Source: JAPHTQ01 sp050295975 (lineage in GTDB: Bacteria; Pseudomonadota; Gammaproteobacteria; Thiohalomonadales; Thiohalomonadaceae). From it: a stretch of DNA of 8,965 nucleotides. The notes under the pieces were generated by a model. That model was not told the DNA's origin and ran no database searches. It saw nothing but the letters and a program-made list of their open reading frames with translations. The translations under genes were made by a program, and so were the position numbers. Within the stretch, counting starts at the first letter, position 1. The number at the start of each line of letters is the position of its first letter. The stretch spans positions 1 to 8,965 of the forward strand of contig JBNKQR010000085.1 of the NCBI GenBank assembly GCA_050295975.1, given 5' to 3'. Below, in pieces: positions 6,500 through 8,965 of this stretch.

Positions 6500-7453
6500 A
6501 TGTTTGGTGTAAAAGCGGACTGGTCCCTCGACGTTTTTGAACGCTACTTTACTCTCGGCGACTACTCCGGCGGCGAAGCGCGCTGGTGTCCCGGTTGCGG
6601 CGACTTCGCCGTGCTCAATACGGTGCATCGGGTGCTGCGCGATGCGCAACTGCCACCGGAAAAGAGCGTCGCGGTATCCGGTATCGGCTGTTCCAGTCGT
6701 CTACCTCACTACATGGGCACCTACGGTCTGCACGGCCTGCACGGTCGCGCCCTGCCGATGGCCAACGGCATTAAGGCCCATCGCCCAGAGCTGGATGTAT
6801 GGGTAGCAACCGGTGACGGCGACTGCTTCTCCATCGGTGCTGGCCCGTGGATACACTCCATTCGCCTTAACATGGATATGGTGGTGCTGGTGTTTGATAA
6901 CGCCATCTATGGTCTGACCAAAAAGCAGACCTCGCCGACCACCCCGACTGGCACCTCCACCAACACCCACCCGGGTGGTGCACCACTGCCGCCGCTTAAC
7001 CCGCTGACCATCACCCTCGGCGTGAGCAATGTCTCCTTCGTCGCCCAGGTGGTGGACTGGAACCCGCCGCTGCTCTACCAGACCATCAAAGCGGCACACC
7101 AGCACCGCGGCACCAGCTTCGTGCGCATCCTGCAACGCTGCCCGGTCTTCTCCGAGTCCTTCAGCAAACCGCTGCAGGACAACCCGCAGAAATTTGTTCT
7201 GCTGGATCACGAAAACGGCATCCCGCTGGACGACAGCATCAAGCGCGTCTTCAGCAACACTGTCGCCCACGATCCGCGTGACTGGCTCGGTGCGATGAAG
7301 CTGGCCAAAGACGACGAATTCCTGCCCTTGGGTCTGCTCTATCAGGACCCGGATGCGGTGGTCTACGAAGACATCGCCGCCCATAACATCGGCAAGAGCG
7401 ACGAAGAGAAGATGGCCGCGATCAACGCTGCCATGGACGCCTTTGCCATTTAG
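6500..7453 (+). CDS. korB: 2-oxoacid:ferredoxin oxidoreductase, beta subunit (probably 2-oxoglutarate)
   Basis: This is the TPP- and iron-sulfur-binding partner of KorA. In its 317 residues I see WCPGCGDF (29-36), with C30 and C33; GIGCSS (61-66), with C64; and QRCPVF (212-217), with C214. These four Cys are the usual ligands of the single [4Fe-4S] cluster. The TPP/Mg site is GDGDCFSIG (105-113), followed by DNAIYGLTKKQTSPT (133-147). GLHGRALPMANGIK (79-92) is also characteristic. No ferredoxin-like extra cluster domain is present, so electrons must go to a separate ferredoxin not found here. AAGGAG (6487-6492) lies 7 bases before the ATG and overlaps the korA stop. Only 11 bases separate the genes, which supports a single transcript and matched expression. 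All key residues are intact. Confidence 0.95.
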   Translation: MFGVKADWSLDVFERYFTLGDYSGGEARWCPGCGDFAVLNTVHRVLRDAQLPPEKSVAVSGIGCSSRLPHYMGTYGLHGLHGRALPMANGIKAHRPELDVWVATGDGDCFSIGAGPWIHSIRLNMDMVVLVFDNAIYGLTKKQTSPTTPTGTSTNTHPGGAPLPPLNPLTITLGVSNVSFVAQVVDWNPPLLYQTIKAAHQHRGTSFVRILQRCPVFSESFSKPLQDNPQKFVLLDHENGIPLDDSIKRVFSNTVAHDPRDWLGAMKLAKDDEFLPLGLLYQDPDAVVYEDIAAHNIGKSDEEKMAAINAAMDAFAI

Positions 7454-7465
7454 GACATCACGCTC

Positions 7466-8965
7466 ATGACAGCAAAGAAAGCGAAGGTTAAGCAGCAGGC
7501 CACCACCGAGACCATCCCGGCGATGCCGGTGGCGGTCATCGACGCCGAAACCACCCGCGGGGTGATGCACATTCTGCGTCACTTCCACCTGGGCAACCCC
7601 AGCGTGAAGGAGCAGGTGGAGCCGGTCAGCAGCGACTACATCCCTGCCCTGCTTGAGCCCTATCGCGACGCCTCGCGGCTGCGCTATGACTACCCGCTGT
7701 TCCTCACCCCGGTGGGTGAAGGTGAGATTGCGCAAACCGCCGAAGAGCTGGCCCGCCCCCTGTCGCAGTTTCTGCTCGACAGCGTCAACAGCTTCGCCCC
7801 CGCTGAAGAGGCCGCACGTATCCTCAAGGACAACCTGCCCCGACTGGAGAATCAGTTGCGCCAGCAGGTCACCGAAACCGAAGGGCCGGTGATCGCCAAG
7901 CCACTGCTGGAGGCAGCGGGCGCTGCGCTGGTCAAGCAACTCAAGCTGGACAAGGCGAGCACGAAAAAGCTGCAGGAAGATCTGGACAGCCTGCTTGCCG
8001 CTACCCCTAACGAAGGCAAGCTGCTGGCCTATGGCCGCTATCCGGCGATCCACCTGCTGATCCATGTGATCCACAGCTGTGTGGTGCCGCGCCACGCCCA
8101 GTTCCGCAAAACCATCGTGCAGCACATCCGTGGCCTGAAGCAGCTCCTCGAAGTGGAGTGGAGCAAATCGGACGAGGCGAAAAAACCGGAAAAGCTCAAG
8201 GGCAGCGTCGGCGGCGGTGCCGGTTTCTTTGATCCAGGCGCCCTCTCCAAGGTTATGGAACACTCCCACGGTTCACGCCAGATGTCTGCGGCCCGCCGTG
8301 GCCGGGTCGAACAGGCACTGAAGACCCTGGAGGGCTACCAGCAGAACAACACCCTGGTGCGCTTTATCCACCACGGCAATCTGGACGACGACTGGCTGGA
8401 ACAGATCGCCGGTTTCGAGGCCATGGAAGACGACGCCCCCTGTGATGCGGCCACCCGCCTGTTTGACGAAGAGGCGGCGCGCCTGGCCCAGGTGTTCGGC
8501 GCGGTGCGTATTGCTGAGCTGGAGATCGAAGGTATCTACGACGAAGCGATCCACGATCCCTTCTTCAGCAACTTCGGCTGGGAGGCCTTCTCCACCGAAG
8601 AGCTGCTGCTGCTCCCGGCGATTATCGCCCTGGAGTCGGCCAAGTTTGTTGCAGGCGAAGGTCTGCCCTCCTTCTCCCGCCTGCTCAGTTCAGGCCGTCC
8701 GGTGCAGATCTTTGTTCGCGTACTGGGCCACGGTAATCCGGCCGCAACACCTGACGAAGACCCGTTCCAGAACTACCGTTTGGAACTGGGCTACCTCGGT
8801 ATCAGCCACCGCCAGGCGGTGGTCTCCCAGGCATCGGCGGCACGCCACCAGAACCTGCTGCAGCGCTACCTCAGCGCCCTCAACGCCACCCGCACCAGTC
8901 TGCACCTGATCAACATCGGCCTGCGTCCCACCGGTCAGGACCTGGGCCTCAACGCCTGGCTGGTG
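7466..8965 (+). CDS. Third gene of the kor operon, partial; possible PFOR-like accessory subunit
   Basis: The frame is open for 500 codons and leaves the window without a stop. It starts 12 bases after korB, with AGGA (7452-7455) 10 bases before the ATG; its codon style matches korAB, so it belongs to the operon. The first 20 residues are basic and low-complexity. Residues 90-345 are mostly helical, with a Gly-rich linker (SVGGGAGFFDPG, 247-258). Residues 385-485 resemble the TPP domain of pyruvate:ferredoxin oxidoreductase in layout: IIALESAKFVAGEGLPSFSR, then LLSSGRPVQIFVRV (406-419), then AVVSQASAARHQNLLQRYLS (451-470). The GDG and SNTGGQ-type cofactor motifs are absent. Only two Cys (205, 326) are visible, so no cluster site is seen so far. 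A structural, electron-transfer or regulatory subunit of KorAB is plausible. The resemblance is from recall and is weak; the missing C-terminus may decide it. Confidence 0.85.
   Translation, partial: MTAKKAKVKQQATTETIPAMPVAVIDAETTRGVMHILRHFHLGNPSVKEQVEPVSSDYIPALLEPYRDASRLRYDYPLFLTPVGEGEIAQTAEELARPLSQFLLDSVNSFAPAEEAARILKDNLPRLENQLRQQVTETEGPVIAKPLLEAAGAALVKQLKLDKASTKKLQEDLDSLLAATPNEGKLLAYGRYPAIHLLIHVIHSCVVPRHAQFRKTIVQHIRGLKQLLEVEWSKSDEAKKPEKLKGSVGGGAGFFDPGALSKVMEHSHGSRQMSAARRGRVEQALKTLEGYQQNNTLVRFIHHGNLDDDWLEQIAGFEAMEDDAPCDAATRLFDEEAARLAQVFGAVRIAELEIEGIYDEAIHDPFFSNFGWEAFSTEELLLLPAIIALESAKFVAGEGLPSFSRLLSSGRPVQIFVRVLGHGNPAATPDEDPFQNYRLELGYLGISHRQAVVSQASAARHQNLLQRYLSALNATRTSLHLINIGLRPTGQDLGLNAWLV

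Noticed and set aside
6701..8269. A 522-codon open frame on the minus strand
   Set aside because: It lies antisense to korB and the third kor gene. Its His-, Val- and Gly-rich product is what a G+C-rich gene gives when read backwards, and no domain is visible.

Overview
The window joins two unlike pieces of DNA. Bases 1 to about 3480 are accessory DNA: intergenic repeat elements plus two A+T-rich genes of unknown function. Bases 3484 to 8965 are G+C-rich with a uniform codon style and carry a metabolic locus: a LysR-type regulator on the minus strand, diverging from a 2-oxoacid:ferredoxin oxidoreductase operon (korA, korB and a third gene that runs off the window). The host looks like a proteobacterium, most likely a gammaproteobacterium. 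The CbbR-like regulator and the KorAB type suggest an autotroph or sulfur oxidiser that fixes carbon, perhaps through a reductive TCA cycle. This is inference from gene content; there is no rRNA or other marker in the window.

Layout. 1-215: a G+C-rich non-coding repeat block with several hairpins. 249-416: an extended -10 promoter, a consensus Shine-Dalgarno and a 36-codon reading frame, possibly a gene remnant or leader. 429-1400: a predicted membrane-anchored protein with a coiled coil, unknown function. 1435-1449: a perfect 15-bp palindrome centred on TCAGA. 1512-3206: a 564-residue protein of unknown function. 3211-3391: a cluster of further TCAGA-centred units, one of which may act as a terminator. 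3401-3475: a different hairpin repeat with ATTCCCGC/GCGGGAAT ends. 3484-4407 (minus): the LysR regulator. 4408-4619: a divergent regulatory region with a dyad over the regulator's likely promoter and a 12-bp inverted repeat whose second arm covers the korA ribosome binding site. 4620-8965: korA, korB and a third gene, spaced 11 and 12 bases apart and so probably one transcript.

How the genes fit together. KorA (gamma and alpha domains fused) and KorB (TPP and one [4Fe-4S] cluster) should form a two-subunit enzyme that interconverts an acyl-CoA plus CO2 and a 2-oxoacid using ferredoxin. The third protein has no recognised complete domain, but residues 385-485 resemble the TPP domain of pyruvate:ferredoxin oxidoreductase with the cofactor motifs missing. 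It may be an accessory or structural subunit. The regulator is of the type that normally controls Calvin-cycle genes and, by position, probably controls this operon. The A+T-rich pair is probably horizontally acquired and shows no functional link to the kor genes.
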